Notes under the pieces: model-generated
What the model saw: the letters and a program-made list of their open reading frames with translations, nothing else
Databases searched by the model: none
Told to the model about the DNA's origin: nothing
From: Candidatus Zixiibacteriota bacterium
GTDB taxonomy: Bacteria; Zixibacteria; MSB-5A5; GN15; FEB-12
NCBI GenBank assembly: GCA_029860345.1
Contig: JAOUBJ010000012.1
Location: 93,690 to 157,689 of the forward strand
Length of the DNA: 64,000 nucleotides
Direction: 5' to 3'
Made by a program: the position numbers and the translations under genes
Shown here: positions 1-8,657 of the stretch, piece by piece
How positions within the stretch are numbered: position 1 is the stretch's first letter
Layout: each line of letters starts with the position of its first letter

Positions 1-63
1 AAGTGTAAACATCATCACCAGAATAGATGCCAATCCAAATACAATAACAGATGCTACACGCAT
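1..63 (-). CDS. N-terminus of an exported protein (partial)
   Basis: An ATG on the minus strand at 63 opens a frame that runs off the left edge of the window. The 21 visible residues begin MRVASVIVFGLA and are almost entirely hydrophobic after one Arg, which fits the n- and h-regions of a signal peptide or a first membrane helix. A Shine-Dalgarno-like GGGAG sits about 8 nt upstream of the ATG. Nothing of the mature protein is visible, so no function can be given. Confidence 0.55.
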   Translation of the reverse strand, partial: MRVASVIVFGLASILVMMFTL

Positions 64-378
64 GGTAAACTCCCTTTTGGCTTCAGGGCAGGCTTCGGTG
101 CCGGTTATGTCCCCTGTACTGATTCACCAAACTGTACCGGTGAGTGGATCGTTCGGCATTTCACTGTTTCACCTGGTAACAGTGCAACTGGCATGCCCTT
201 TTGTTGTCTTGTAAGGTAGGAAACAGCAGTATGTTACAGGGGCGAGTCGCCGTCACGATGATTAGCGACTTGAGAGTATGGGAAAGCCCCCATATTGTGT
301 TGTTCTGAGTGGATGGTAAAAAGGTAGTGGATGTTCAGCTGCGCGAAACGTGCCCCGGGACTATTCGGATAGTAGTTT
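64..378. other. Intergenic region, no gene seen
   Basis: About 315 bp between the partial exported-protein gene and the PEGA-domain gene. It must hold the promoter of the partial gene and the 3' end of the PEGA transcript, but I see no convincing -35/-10 pair. A small perfect hairpin (ACTAT, loop TCGG, ATAGT) lies at about 360-373, followed on the plus strand by a short T run. No plus-strand gene precedes it, so I do not call it a terminator. Confidence 0.4.
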
Positions 379-1389
379 TTATTCCTTTGTTACTTTGACT
401 CGACCACGACCTCTGTTGTCGATCTGGTACTTCTTCATAGCTTCCTTGTTGGCCGCGTTGACAGCCTGATCTACTTCAAAATTGTGGGCATCAGCGCGGG
501 CATTGTACGAATCAATCTCTTCATTCTCCGACTGGATATTTCGAAGTTTCCTTGCTGACAGAGTTTTACCGAGGAGGTATGAGCCGGCAGTGAGAACAAC
601 CCCGGAAATGATAAGGGCGTGTGCCGTTCCTTGATCATCGCTGTCCAGCAGGACCGACGCCAATAGGCCCTGACCCAGGGGAATAATCGCAAAAGTCTCA
701 GCCATAGAATTGAACTGTCGCCTGAGCATATCCGCTTTTTCTTCATTAATCTTCGGCAATTGATCGTCGTAGACCAGTCCTAACGACTCGGCCGTGAGTT
801 CAGGTGGCGGCTCCGGCCTCAGGGTGTATTTCATTATGGTGCGGTGCATCGAGTCGACGGTTACCGTTTTCGAAAGAAGTTCAAAGCCGGGGCCGACGAC
901 TTCCACCATCCGTTCTCCCACCGCCAGATCAAGCTGTGCCGGCGTGACCGATTCAACCGCTCGGCCATCGACCATGATGGTGGCGCTGTCAGGTTCCGAC
1001 TCCACCGTCACCGCTCCCGTTGCCGGTTCGGCTGGAATAACCGGCGGCAGAAATGCGATGTCGAGCGTGACGATCTGATTGGGCGTAAGAGATACCGACT
1101 GATGCTGTGTTTCAAAGCCCGCATGGTTAAAACCAAATTCATAATCGCCGACCGGGAGATTGAGAATAAACCAAGCCCCTTTGGTCAGACTGCTGCCGTG
1201 CGAATCCTCGGCAACGGTGTCTGAGTTGACTGTCAGCAACACGTTGTCGACATCGACTTTTATTTTGACACTGGCTGTATCCTGGGCAGCGGCTGCGTGG
1301 GCGAACAACAGGACAAGAAGGCTGAAGGCCATTCGTAGAGCCACGTTCTGACCAGACCTTCGTTCCCGTTGAGACGTCAGATTAATCAT
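379..1389 (-). CDS. Exported PEGA-domain protein
   Basis: A 336-residue protein. Near the N-terminus is a hydrophobic stretch ending in AHAAAAQ, a plausible signal peptide. Two tandem beta-rich modules follow, each typical of PEGA domains: the first contains GDYEFGFNHAGFETQ, the second has PDSATIMVDG and GERMVEVVGPGFE. PEGA domains are surface-associated or cell-wall-associated modules. After the PEGA modules comes a linker, a predicted membrane helix (around ALIISGVVLTAGSYLLG) and a charged Lys/Asn-rich tail. I use the ATG at 1389 rather than the one at 1398: a TTGACT-16-TATCTT promoter ends immediately before 1398, so transcription would begin close to 1389. The gene lies just below a terminator that closes the Cys-rich/RND operon, so it is probably a separate unit. 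Confidence 0.75.
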   Translation of the reverse strand: MINLTSQRERRSGQNVALRMAFSLLVLLFAHAAAAQDTASVKIKVDVDNVLLTVNSDTVAEDSHGSSLTKGAWFILNLPVGDYEFGFNHAGFETQHQSVSLTPNQIVTLDIAFLPPVIPAEPATGAVTVESEPDSATIMVDGRAVESVTPAQLDLAVGERMVEVVGPGFELLSKTVTVDSMHRTIMKYTLRPEPPPELTAESLGLVYDDQLPKINEEKADMLRRQFNSMAETFAIIPLGQGLLASVLLDSDDQGTAHALIISGVVLTAGSYLLGKTLSARKLRNIQSENEEIDSYNARADAHNFEVDQAVNAANKEAMKKYQIDNRGRGRVKVTKE

Positions 1390-1398
1390 CGCAGTCAT

Positions 1399-1426
1399 AA
1401 GATAACAATTTGGATTATCTAGTCAA
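1399..1426 (-). promoter_or_regulatory. Sigma-70-like promoter of the PEGA gene
   Basis: Read on the minus strand: TTGACT (1426-1421), 16-nt spacer, TATCTT (1404-1399). The -10 box abuts the ATG at 1398 and is 9 nt from the in-frame ATG at 1389, with no Shine-Dalgarno sequence between them. This arrangement suggests a leaderless mRNA starting at or near 1389. Confidence 0.55.
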
Positions 1427-1450
1427 GAATTCGCCACTCAACAGTTTCCG

Positions 1451-1487
1451 GTGATACAAAGAAGGCCGCCCGGTGGGGGCGGCCTTC
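1451..1487 (-). terminator. Rho-independent terminator after the Cys-rich gene
   Basis: A perfect 10-bp stem, GAAGGCCGCC at 1461-1470 pairing with GGCGGCCTTC at 1478-1487, with a 7-nt loop. On the minus strand it is followed by a T-rich tract (TTTGTATCAC, 1460-1451). It lies just beyond the stop codon of the Cys-rich gene at 1516 and probably ends the long minus-strand operon that begins near 7.3 kb. Confidence 0.8.
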
Positions 1488-1515
1488 ATTAAAGACATGG
1501 TGTGGATGTCCGGGT

Positions 1516-1932
1516 TTATGCTTCGCCCTGAACAGCCTTGGTTGCGGTGCCGGTCGTCTTTGACGCACCCCTGGTCGCCCCGCCACAACAGCCGGGAGAG
1601 GGATTGCATCCGCTTGACGGCGCGCAGTCGACATTCGACGATGTCTTGACTGTCTTAGCCGAGTTGGCTTTAACGGTCACTGCCCGCTCAAAGGTCACCG
1701 TCTGCTTGCTACCCTTCACCATTTTCAGACCGGCGGAGGTTCCACCAATCTTGCCCATGGTGGCACAGCAACCGTCGGGCGGTGTCGGACACGGCACGCA
1801 TTTAACGTTGTCGGGACATGGCCCGGGGATACAATAGCCGGCTGTCTCACCGGCCATCAACGAGTATCCACCCGCAAACAGCGCCAGCACCAGAGCCAAC
1901 GCCACAATACGCGGAATATGATACATTCTCAT
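1516..1932 (-). CDS. Small exported cysteine-rich protein
   Basis: A 138-residue protein starting MRMYHIPRIVALALVLALF, a clear signal peptide ending near MAGETA. The mature part carries about ten cysteines in two clusters. The first is N-terminal (YCIPGPCP, KCVPCP, GCC). The second is near the C-terminus (DCAPSSGC, PGCCGG). A Lys/Thr-rich segment separates them. The ATG at 1932 has AAGGA about 8 nt upstream; longer in-frame extensions lack a signal peptide. I do not recognise a family. It is the last gene before a terminator and lies 86 bp downstream of another exported Cys-rich gene, in what looks like one operon with an RND transporter and an outer-membrane protein under an ArsR-type site. 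Metal or metalloid binding in the periplasm is an inference from the cysteines and the context only. Confidence 0.65.
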   Translation of the reverse strand: MRMYHIPRIVALALVLALFAGGYSLMAGETAGYCIPGPCPDNVKCVPCPTPPDGCCATMGKIGGTSAGLKMVKGSKQTVTFERAVTVKANSAKTVKTSSNVDCAPSSGCNPSPGCCGGATRGASKTTGTATKAVQGEA

Positions 1933-2018
1933 TACGAAATTCCTTCGTCTAAGTGAAGTCTCTATTGTTCTGTTGTAAATGAACTGTGGCCACGCGAGTT
2001 CATGGCCGTTGCTCAGTT

Positions 2019-2495
2019 TCAGGAGCGCACAACAGTAGTTGCAATGGTGAGGTGGACGCCCCAGGGGCGACCATCGGGGGAAGGAATATCTCTGCTTGGT
2101 TTCTTTTTGAGGCTTGGCCACGAGTGTTCGGCATCGCTTGACTCTTCCGGCGTGGCCAGGCGGCGCTCGAAGAGAGTTGACAATAGTCTGGGTGATGGTT
2201 GGTTTAGGTCGCAACGGTCGGTGTAGGCATCTTCGGACAATATGCATACGGTGCAAATTATTACCACCGGCTCCTGAGCTTCAACCGCGGGATCAACCGG
2301 GCAGCAACCGCTCATCTTTTCAGGTGGGAATTCATAGCCACAACCATAGCAAGATGACAGGTCAGGTTGGGAGCAGGGACTTACCGGCTCGCACTGAGAA
2401 ACGGTAAACAAACTGAAGCGAAGATAGCACAGAGAGCCCCGCACCGTGGTGATACAGAAGAAAACTACAAACAACACTGCTGCAACATACCGCAT
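2019..2495 (-). CDS. Exported cysteine-rich protein
   Basis: A 158-residue protein. The ATG at 2495 starts MRYVAAVLFVVFFCITTVRG, a signal peptide or membrane anchor, with GGGAG about 10 nt upstream. The next 80 residues contain about ten cysteines, including SSCYGCG, SGCCP and ICTVC. The last 60 residues are polar, basic and without cysteine. No known family is recognised. It lies between the outer-membrane barrel gene and the other Cys-rich gene on the same strand and shares the operon context. The Cys spacing (CxxC, CC) would suit thiol-metal or metalloid binding, but no such activity can be read from the sequence. Confidence 0.6.
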   Translation of the reverse strand: MRYVAAVLFVVFFCITTVRGSLCYLRFSLFTVSQCEPVSPCSQPDLSSCYGCGYEFPPEKMSGCCPVDPAVEAQEPVVIICTVCILSEDAYTDRCDLNQPSPRLLSTLFERRLATPEESSDAEHSWPSLKKKPSRDIPSPDGRPWGVHLTIATTVVRS

Positions 2496-2706
2496 ATCGA
2501 ACTTACTCCCGGCTATATTTTGTATACGTGCGGGCAATCCCTGAGTTCCCACGGCTTTTCGGCTGATTGGTCCGGCCTTCAGGGCGTGTTGAAAGACCCC
2601 AGGAACCGTCATTGCGAGGTGCGCCTGGCGCGCCGTGGCAATCTCAATTCGTTGTCCAGGTGGCATGCCGAGCGGAACCTTGTCAACAAGCCCTTCAGAG
2701 TCGAGA

Positions 2707-3942
2707 TTAATAGTGATAGACCAACTCCGCCAGTAGATAACTGTCGCGTCGCCAATCGCTCAATCGGTTGTCATCGCCGGTATTGACCATCGCGCGACCT
2801 TCGATGTTGAACTTCCAGGAATCATTCAGCCTGCGCGCTGCCTCAACGGACATAACCGAGGCGCCCGACTCGCGGTCGACAATCGCCCCGACAAGAAGCT
2901 CACTGCCGGATACATCGTTGAATCCCAACCTGGCGCCGACGAAAACATCATCGGCGAACGGTGTCGTGGCCGATTCATCTCGATCATCATATAGATACTC
3001 AGCCAACAGGCCGACATCGGCTGCGCTGCCCATGACTCCCGACAACGTATACTCGAAACCACCGACCAGCGAGGCGAAGCGTTCACCCGAGGCCGCGCGC
3101 GATATAGCCTCCAGTTTCCACAGCCAGTTACCATTGGTGGCCTGAAACTCCAGGCTGGTTTGATCGATCTGCCGGTAGTATGGGTGGACCGACGGCGTTG
3201 AGCCGGAATTGTTGTCGACAACAAACGATGGTTCACGACCGGTACCTCGAAAATGCGCCAGCGCGAATTCGTAATCGCCCACACTATGAAACCAGCGGGC
3301 CGCCCAGTCAAAATGATTCTGTCCCGCAGGTGATTCGTAACGAGCATCGTCGAACTCGATTGTTGTCGCAGAACGCAACCGGCCATCGACACCGGGGAAA
3401 CTTCGCTCTCTGAAACCCGGCATGAGAAACAGATCAAGCGTGCCCCAGCGTCTCAAGAGCGTAAAGTTAATCGCCGGTTGACCCAACTTATCTTCTGAGT
3501 CCGGATTCTCTATCAAATCCGTTTGGTTGATAATGTCAACCAGGTGCATCGACTCGGTGACACCCCAGAAAACGGTTATCAACCCGGCCTTCACCTCCCA
3601 TCTGTCGGCCGCATACAGCCAGAACAACTCACCGATAACGCCGTGCGTTCGACGTTCATCATGCTGATCGTACCGATAGAATCCGGAGACCACCAATGTT
3701 TGGCGTCCATCGCCCCAGGTATGGTAGTATTCCGGTTCCAGCGCCAGTGACGGATAGAACCGCCGCTGGCTGTCGGCCAGCCCGGTTTGTGGAAAGGCTC
3801 TTGATTCCAAACTCAACCGACCGGAAAGCTCGCCGGCGGCAACCGGTCCAGTCGTTATGCTTGCCACAATGGCAGATAGCACCAGGGCCACCGACAACAA
3901 CGCTTGAGCCGGCCCGATGAATCCGATGCGTCGAACATACAT
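2707..3942 (-). CDS. Outer-membrane beta-barrel protein of an RND locus
   Basis: A 411-residue protein with an N-terminal signal peptide (hydrophobic stretch to about residue 36, ending GPVAAGE). The rest has the alternating pattern of amphipathic beta strands: aromatic girdle residues, many Asp/Arg/Tyr, and final residues ...LLAELVYHY that end in an aromatic residue as barrel C-termini do. Segments such as FWLYAADRWEVKAGLITVFWG resemble porin-like proteins encoded beside MMPL transporters and LolA-like proteins. The start codon lies 2 bp from the stop of the upstream LolA-like gene, so the two are almost certainly co-translated. Likely role: outer-membrane partner or receptor for the substrate handled by the MMPL protein. 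The substrate is unknown. Confidence 0.75.
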   Translation of the reverse strand: MYVRRIGFIGPAQALLSVALVLSAIVASITTGPVAAGELSGRLSLESRAFPQTGLADSQRRFYPSLALEPEYYHTWGDGRQTLVVSGFYRYDQHDERRTHGVIGELFWLYAADRWEVKAGLITVFWGVTESMHLVDIINQTDLIENPDSEDKLGQPAINFTLLRRWGTLDLFLMPGFRERSFPGVDGRLRSATTIEFDDARYESPAGQNHFDWAARWFHSVGDYEFALAHFRGTGREPSFVVDNNSGSTPSVHPYYRQIDQTSLEFQATNGNWLWKLEAISRAASGERFASLVGGFEYTLSGVMGSAADVGLLAEYLYDDRDESATTPFADDVFVGARLGFNDVSGSELLVGAIVDRESGASVMSVEAARRLNDSWKFNIEGRAMVNTGDDNRLSDWRRDSYLLAELVYHY

Positions 3943-3944
3943 GG

Positions 3945-4730
3945 TCAGCGCATCCTCTTCAAAGCATTCCGGCTGAAATCGGCGTCGGTGAGGCCGGTAG
4001 CAAATTGATAGTCATCGAGCTGCAACAGAGTTGACTTGCCGTTCTGATGGTTGACCATGTTGTACTCAGCGGCCCGCCAGTATGAATCCATATACAACTC
4101 GTACCCGGTGATAGTCAATGTTTTCAAGTGCGAGTTCTTGCGGTCGTAGTATTCGACTTTCCACACCCGGTACTCTTGCTTGTCCAGCCAGTTCACCTGA
4201 CGAGAATAGCCGGAGTTCTTCCGGTCGACCGGGTAGTACTCGACCACGAAGCAGTCGCGTCCGTCATAGACTTCATTGCGCAACCATTTGTATGTGTACT
4301 TCTCGACCTCCTGACTGGAGATATCTTCGTAAGCGAACTCACTACCCATGAACGACCCGGATTTGTTACCGGAGCTGATGCGTTTTACACGCTTCAAGGC
4401 GGGCAAATATAACCAGCGGTCGTCGTCGTCTTGTTTGTGCGAATAGGACAGGAAGGAGGTTCCTTTGACGTCGCGAGGATTGTCGAACACGGTTATGCTC
4501 TTATCGCCGTCACCTTCGACCTCCAAGGCCTGAAAGCGGATAGCTCGCACACTTTCCTGACCGTGCCGATTGCGCAGGGTCATGGTCATATTGGCCGTGT
4601 AGTCACCGTATCCAAGGTCGCGACGGTCGGCCTCGACCGCGATAGCCAGACCTTTTTCCTCAGCTGTCTCAGCCGACACGTTTGCTGTCGACAGGGACAA
4701 CAACAGCAGAATCAAAATTGACGGTTTCAT
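3945..4730 (-). CDS. LolA-like outer-membrane lipoprotein-sorting protein
   Basis: A 261-residue periplasmic protein: signal peptide MKPSILILLLLSLSTANVSA, then the family pattern of 'outer membrane lipoprotein-sorting' proteins. The recognisable parts are the DLGYGDYTANMTMTLRN opening, a central DRWLYLPALKRVKRIS segment, GSFMGSEFAYEDIS and DCFVVEYYPVD. Members are usually encoded next to MMPL/RND transporters and are thought to carry a hydrophobic substrate across the periplasm, as LolA carries lipoproteins. A strong AAGGAG lies 8 nt before the ATG. Its start lies inside the 3' end of the MMPL gene, a 62-bp same-strand overlap, which suggests translational coupling. Downstream is the outer-membrane barrel gene, 2 bp away. 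Confidence 0.85.
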   Translation of the reverse strand: MKPSILILLLLSLSTANVSAETAEEKGLAIAVEADRRDLGYGDYTANMTMTLRNRHGQESVRAIRFQALEVEGDGDKSITVFDNPRDVKGTSFLSYSHKQDDDDRWLYLPALKRVKRISSGNKSGSFMGSEFAYEDISSQEVEKYTYKWLRNEVYDGRDCFVVEYYPVDRKNSGYSRQVNWLDKQEYRVWKVEYYDRKNSHLKTLTITGYELYMDSYWRAAEYNMVNHQNGKSTLLQLDDYQFATGLTDADFSRNALKRMR

Positions 4731-7059
4731 TTGTCTTCTCCTTTGTTATTACAAGACTAGGTTGTTTTTCCCGGTCCACTTTGAGCAAGAGCGTGGGCAG
4801 GAAGAAGAAATCGAGGACCAAGGCCAGCGAAATAGTCAATGCTGTCAGCAGCCCCATATCAGAACTCATTTTGTACCCTGAAAAAGAAAGTACTGCAAAC
4901 CCGGCCGTCAGGGCCACCGTTGTGATACACATGGCCGCGCCCACCGTCCTGAACGAATACCGCACGGCATCGGCCGGATCCATTTGGTGTTCGCGCCGGG
5001 CGCGAAGATACTTGCTCATGAAATGTACGGTGTCGTCCACCACGATCCCGAGGGTCATAGCCGCCACCACCGACAAACCCAGACCGGCTGTGCCGAACGT
5101 CAGACCCCAGATGCCAAAGCCAATGACAGCGGGCGCCAGGTTCGGCACCAGGCTTAACAGCCCCAGCCTGACATCGCGCAAAGCAAATATCAAAATTAGC
5201 GATATCAGTACCAGGGCGCCGAAGGCGGCTCCTAACATGTTATTGATGTTACGCTCTGAGATATGCGCCCACATCAGCGAAAGAGAGGAACTGGTTCCGG
5301 CGAACCCCGGCGATTCGTTGATGGCCAGCCACTTCTTGGCCTTCTCTTCCATGGCTCGCAGCTCGGTGGTGGTGATATCACTCAGCCTGACCACCAGGCG
5401 GGTGGCCGATTTGTCGATGTTTATCCGGTCGTTCAGGTCAAATCCAAAGGGCAACGACATCTCATACAGCAGAAGATACTGCGCGGCCAGATCACGGTTA
5501 TCGGGTAGACGATAGAACGCGTCATCGTCGGCGTGCATCGTCCGGTTGAGCCGTTTCATAGTGTTGGTGATGCTGCTAACATGAGATACTTTCGGCTGTC
5601 GCATCAGCCACTGGGAAAACTCGTCGGCTTTGGCCAGGTATTCCGGATTGGAGATGCCGCCGGTTTCGTGTGACTCCAGATCGTATTCGATGGAATTGAA
5701 ACCGGTCAGGTTCTCTTCGGTGAAATCGGTGGCTATGCGGATGTCGTAAGACTTATCAAAATACTTCATCCAATCATCCTGTAAGTCGATGCGTGTTACT
5801 CCCAGGGCTAGCACCATGCTTACTGTAATCATCGAGAAAAATACCACTCGGCGTTTGTCAATTACCAGGTCTGCGACCTTGTCCAGCATGCTGCGTCCGT
5901 ACTCTGTCGATTTGGTTTTCACTCGCATGGGCAACACAGCGGTCAAGGCCGGCAGGAACAGCACAGAATAAACAAGTGCGCCCATCACGCCCATGGCCAC
6001 GATGTTGCCGAGGTCACGGAAGGGCGGTGCATCGGAGAAGTTCATGGTCAGAAATCCGATAGCAGTTGTAACGCTGGTCAGAAAAACGGGCAGCAGATTG
6101 ATCCGCAGCGACTCGGCGACAGCTTCGCTTTTGCTCCGTCCGCGCCTCATCTGTTGGACAATCGTGGTCAGGATATGGATGCTATCGGCCACGGCCAACC
6201 CCATGATGATGGTCGGGGCATTGGATGAGGCGGCGTTTATCTCCAAACCGAACCAGCCGGCCAGCCCCATACCGGTCGCCATCGACATCATAATGATTAT
6301 CAAAGTGTTGACCGTACCCGTCACCGAGCGTAGCGCAAGTCCGGCCACCAGCGCCAACACCAGGAACATGAGCGGCAGCAAGGTCGACATATCCTTCATG
6401 CTGGCCTCGCCGAATGCATTGTCGGACATGACGGAGCCGGTCAGATAGAAGTCGATACCAGAGTGTTGGCTGCGAATCTCATCGGCCATTGCCCGCACAA
6501 AGGCGGCAACCTCTATCACCTCTGTAGGCGACTCGCCCGGCAGTATTAGATTGACACTGACACCTGTTACATGCCCACGCACTGACACCAGGTTGTTGAC
6601 CAACTCCGGCTCGTCCAAGGCCACCCTGCGAATGGCTTTTAGTTCCAGCGCGCTCACAGTCGCGCTGTTCGACACCAGGTCTTGGACCACCAACTCATCG
6701 CCGTCAACTTTGGTATGCTGGAAATTGGTTATCGAGTTGACCCGGCTGGAATATGGTATCCGCCACGATGCTTCGGTCAAGGCTTCGACAGCAGCCAAGG
6801 TGTGGGCGGTGAACACATCGCCGTCCTTCGGCGCCACGGTGAAGAAGACCGTGTTGGATCGGGTGTAGGTATTTTCCAGCGCATCCAGAGCCTGCAACTG
6901 AGGGTTATCCTCGCTGAAGAACACGCGGGTGTCGGAGCTGATAGTCAGCCTGCCGGTTCCGTAAAAAGCGGCCAAGAACAACAATACTGTTGCTGCGATT
7001 ACCCACCAGCGATTGCGAACCACCCACTCGCCGAATCTCTGTTCAAACTGTCTCATCAC
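4669..7059 (-). CDS. MMPL/RND-family membrane transporter
   Basis: A 796-residue inner-membrane protein with the RND/MMPL plan. One helix (VIAATVLLFLAAFYG) precedes a large periplasmic loop, then five to six helices, and the whole unit is repeated. Family signatures are visible in both halves: GLAVADSIHILTTI in the first and GIVVDDTVHFMSKYLRARREH in the second, each with the acidic residues of the proton-relay region. Length fits the family. Such proteins export lipids or other hydrophobic compounds driven by the proton gradient. The ATG at 7059 is preceded by GAGGATAGAGTG. Its last 62 bp overlap the LolA-like gene, and it follows a 64-residue ORF by 44 bp. Unusually, the nearest regulators are ArsR-type, not TetR. 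Confidence 0.88.
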   Translation of the reverse strand: MMRQFEQRFGEWVVRNRWWVIAATVLLFLAAFYGTGRLTISSDTRVFFSEDNPQLQALDALENTYTRSNTVFFTVAPKDGDVFTAHTLAAVEALTEASWRIPYSSRVNSITNFQHTKVDGDELVVQDLVSNSATVSALELKAIRRVALDEPELVNNLVSVRGHVTGVSVNLILPGESPTEVIEVAAFVRAMADEIRSQHSGIDFYLTGSVMSDNAFGEASMKDMSTLLPLMFLVLALVAGLALRSVTGTVNTLIIIMMSMATGMGLAGWFGLEINAASSNAPTIIMGLAVADSIHILTTIVQQMRRGRSKSEAVAESLRINLLPVFLTSVTTAIGFLTMNFSDAPPFRDLGNIVAMGVMGALVYSVLFLPALTAVLPMRVKTKSTEYGRSMLDKVADLVIDKRRVVFFSMITVSMVLALGVTRIDLQDDWMKYFDKSYDIRIATDFTEENLTGFNSIEYDLESHETGGISNPEYLAKADEFSQWLMRQPKVSHVSSITNTMKRLNRTMHADDDAFYRLPDNRDLAAQYLLLYEMSLPFGFDLNDRINIDKSATRLVVRLSDITTTELRAMEEKAKKWLAINESPGFAGTSSSLSLMWAHISERNINNMLGAAFGALVLISLILIFALRDVRLGLLSLVPNLAPAVIGFGIWGLTFGTAGLGLSVVAAMTLGIVVDDTVHFMSKYLRARREHQMDPADAVRYSFRTVGAAMCITTVALTAGFAVLSFSGYKMSSDMGLLTALTISLALVLDFFFLPTLLLKVDREKQPSLVITKEKTNETVNFDSAVVVPVDSKRVG

Positions 7060-7103
7060 TCTATCCTCTTTTTGTGATCACTTCCACGGCGGCGCCGGTG
7101 TTG

Positions 7104-7298
7104 TCAACGCAACGCAGATTTCAGGTTGCTCACCGGATCAAGCCATGAAGGCAGAGCCGGCAGATCGTTCTTGGCTTGAGTGGAATGCGAAGGATTCAAG
7201 TCTCTAATCTCCCGCAAACCTGGGACGCGTCGGTCGGTGTCGGTGGTCTTGTCGACCTGATCGACTCTTGCGAAGCGTGATGTACATTCGGTTGTCAT
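7104..7298 (-). CDS. Small ORF heading the transporter operon
   Basis: A 64-residue polar protein (MTTECTSRFARVDQ... ending SNLKSALR) with no signal peptide, no membrane helix and one cysteine. No family recognised. The ATG has AAAAGGTGA about 5 nt upstream. It is the first possible gene downstream of the ArsR-type promoter/operator near 7324-7369 and lies 44 bp before the MMPL gene. It could be a real small protein, a translated leader, or a chance frame. Confidence 0.4.
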   Translation of the reverse strand: MTTECTSRFARVDQVDKTTDTDRRVPGLREIRDLNPSHSTQAKNDLPALPSWLDPVSNLKSALR

Positions 7299-7323
7299 TT
7301 GTTCACCTTTTCATGTTACGAGT

Positions 7324-7369
7324 TATCTATATATCTACATATGGAGATATGGCTATATATGTTTCAAAA
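7324..7369 (-). promoter_or_regulatory. ArsR-type promoter/operator A (transporter operon)
   Basis: An AT-rich block before the 64-residue ORF and MMPL gene. On the minus strand a TTGAAA box (7367-7362) is followed by an imperfect dyad (plus-strand ATATGGCTATATAT, 7347-7360). The whole block aligns without gaps to the site at 8996-9041 upstream of the 60-residue Cys-rich gene. The dyad resembles operators bound by ArsR/SmtB dimers. Two ArsR genes are adjacent. Confidence 0.6.
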
Positions 7370-7384
7370 AAAGAGAGAGAAATC

Positions 7385-7690
7385 TCATTTTTCTTTCGTT
7401 TTTCTCGATCTCAGTCCCGGGACCGTCAAACAGTCGCAAAAGCCCTTGCAGCAGCTTTCTATAGCCTCAAGATTAAGGCTGTAAACCACCTGCTGGCCTT
7501 CGCGGCGATCCAGGACAAACCCGGAATCTCTGAGCACCGAGAGGTGCCGACTGACCGTCGGTTGGGCCAACCCGACCGCTTTGACCAATTCGCTGACGGA
7601 TAGTCTGCCCGACGACAAGACGGTCAGAATCCGCAGCCGGGTCGGTTCGGCAAACGCCTTGAAACTTCTGCTGACATTGCGTGCGTCCAT
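7385..7690 (-). CDS. arsR: ArsR-family transcriptional repressor (copy 1)
   Basis: A 101-residue winged-helix repressor. After a short N-terminus comes SFKAFAEPTRLRILTVLSSG, then the helix-turn-helix VSELVKAVGLAQPTVSRHLSVLRDSGFV and the wing DRREGQQVVYSLN. The C-terminal half ends with SCCKGFCDCL, four cysteines that could bind As(III) or a soft metal. This is a C-terminal sensor type, not the classical CVC in the recognition helix. The ATG at 7690 has GGAGTG about 7 nt upstream. It follows arsM by 33 bp and is probably in its operon. It is very similar to the ArsR at 9149-9475 in both the HTH and the Cys motif, indicating a duplication. Confidence 0.9.
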   Translation of the reverse strand: MDARNVSRSFKAFAEPTRLRILTVLSSGRLSVSELVKAVGLAQPTVSRHLSVLRDSGFVLDRREGQQVVYSLNLEAIESCCKGFCDCLTVPGLRSRKTKEK

Positions 7691-7723
7691 TCTGGCACTC
7701 CAATCGAGTGACGTTGGGGTTTA

Positions 7724-8563
7724 TCAGACACTTGTTGGTTTACTGGCCGACAGATTGATACTGACCACCGTATCAGCGGCTGTTTCACTCACCTGTTCAG
7801 CCGTCATTTCCAACTTTTCCATGAGCTCGGACCCGATCGGATCATCGGCGGAGAAATTGACCGGTACGTTGATTTCTCGCTCGATAGTGATCCTGTCAAA
7901 ACCGGCCGCTTCCACTTTGGCCAGATAGTCCTCTTTCAACATAGCGCCGGCGATACAGCCGACATAGGCAGCCACCGAGTCCTGGACCGACTGTGGCAGC
8001 TCTTTGGTGAGCACGATATCAGACACCATGACCCGTCCGCCCGGCTTGAGCACGCGAATGGCCTCTGCAAAAACCTTGTCCTTGTCGGGGGCGAGGTTTA
8101 TAACGCAGTTGGAGATGATAACGTCGACCGAGTTGTCATCCACCGGCAGCGCCTCAATATCGCCCAGCCGGAATTCGACATTGTCGTAGCTACCGATTTT
8201 GGCGTTAGCGGTTGCTTTGTCGATCATTTCCTGGGTCATGTCCACGCCGATAACCCGCCCGCCGAGGCCGGTCTGCCGCGCCGCCAGAAAACAATCGAAC
8301 CCGGCGCCGGAGCCGAGGTCGAGCACCGTATCGCCCGGCTTGATCGAGGCTACCGCCGTAGGATTGCCGCAACCGAGCCCGAGGTTGGAACCGTCCGGAA
8401 CAGCTTCTACCTGGTCTGGGGAGTAGCCCAGTTTCAGAGCCTGTTCGGCAACACCTGACTGATCGGCGCAGCAGGCGGAGAGTTGACCCGTGCAGCAGTC
8501 TGCGTTTGTGGCCACCTGGGCGTAGCTCTCTCGTACTTTCTCTTTGACATCGGTGTCTTTCAT
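7724..8563 (-). CDS. arsM: Arsenite S-adenosylmethionine methyltransferase
   Basis: A 279-residue class I methyltransferase. SAM-binding motif I is [15 protein letters not shown] (about 81-95), followed by [11 protein letters not shown]. The three cysteines of ArsM enzymes are present: LGCGNP (C65), SNCVINL (C153) and VGCIAGA (C203). They coordinate trivalent arsenic while methyl groups are transferred to give methylated, often volatile arsenicals. Extra N-terminal pairs (ADCC, SACC) may add arsenic binding. A clear AAAGGAG precedes the ATG at 8563. It sits between a Cys-rich 60-residue protein upstream and an ArsR downstream, all on the minus strand, so it is probably arsenic-induced through the operator at 8996-9041. 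Confidence 0.95.
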   Translation of the reverse strand: MKDTDVKEKVRESYAQVATNADCCTGQLSACCADQSGVAEQALKLGYSPDQVEAVPDGSNLGLGCGNPTAVASIKPGDTVLDLGSGAGFDCFLAARQTGLGGRVIGVDMTQEMIDKATANAKIGSYDNVEFRLGDIEALPVDDNSVDVIISNCVINLAPDKDKVFAEAIRVLKPGGRVMVSDIVLTKELPQSVQDSVAAYVGCIAGAMLKEDYLAKVEAAGFDRITIEREINVPVNFSADDPIGSELMEKLEMTAEQVSETAADTVVSINLSASKPTSV

Positions 8564-8595
8564 TTCACGCTCCTTTGTTCTTTGTATGTTTGCTC

Positions 8596-8619
8596 CCCGG
8601 AGGCCGTAAGGCCTCCGGG
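8596..8619. other. Perfect 10-bp hairpin upstream of arsM
   Basis: CCCGGAGGCC (8596-8605) and GGCCTCCGGG (8610-8619) enclose a 4-nt loop. Neither strand has a T run after it, so it is not a standard terminator. It lies in the 5' untranslated region of arsM, about 30 nt from the start codon, and may act as a processing, stability or attenuation element. Confidence 0.5.
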
Positions 8620-8657
8620 AATCTCTGCGACTTCCGCTGTTACGGGGCAGTTTTGGG

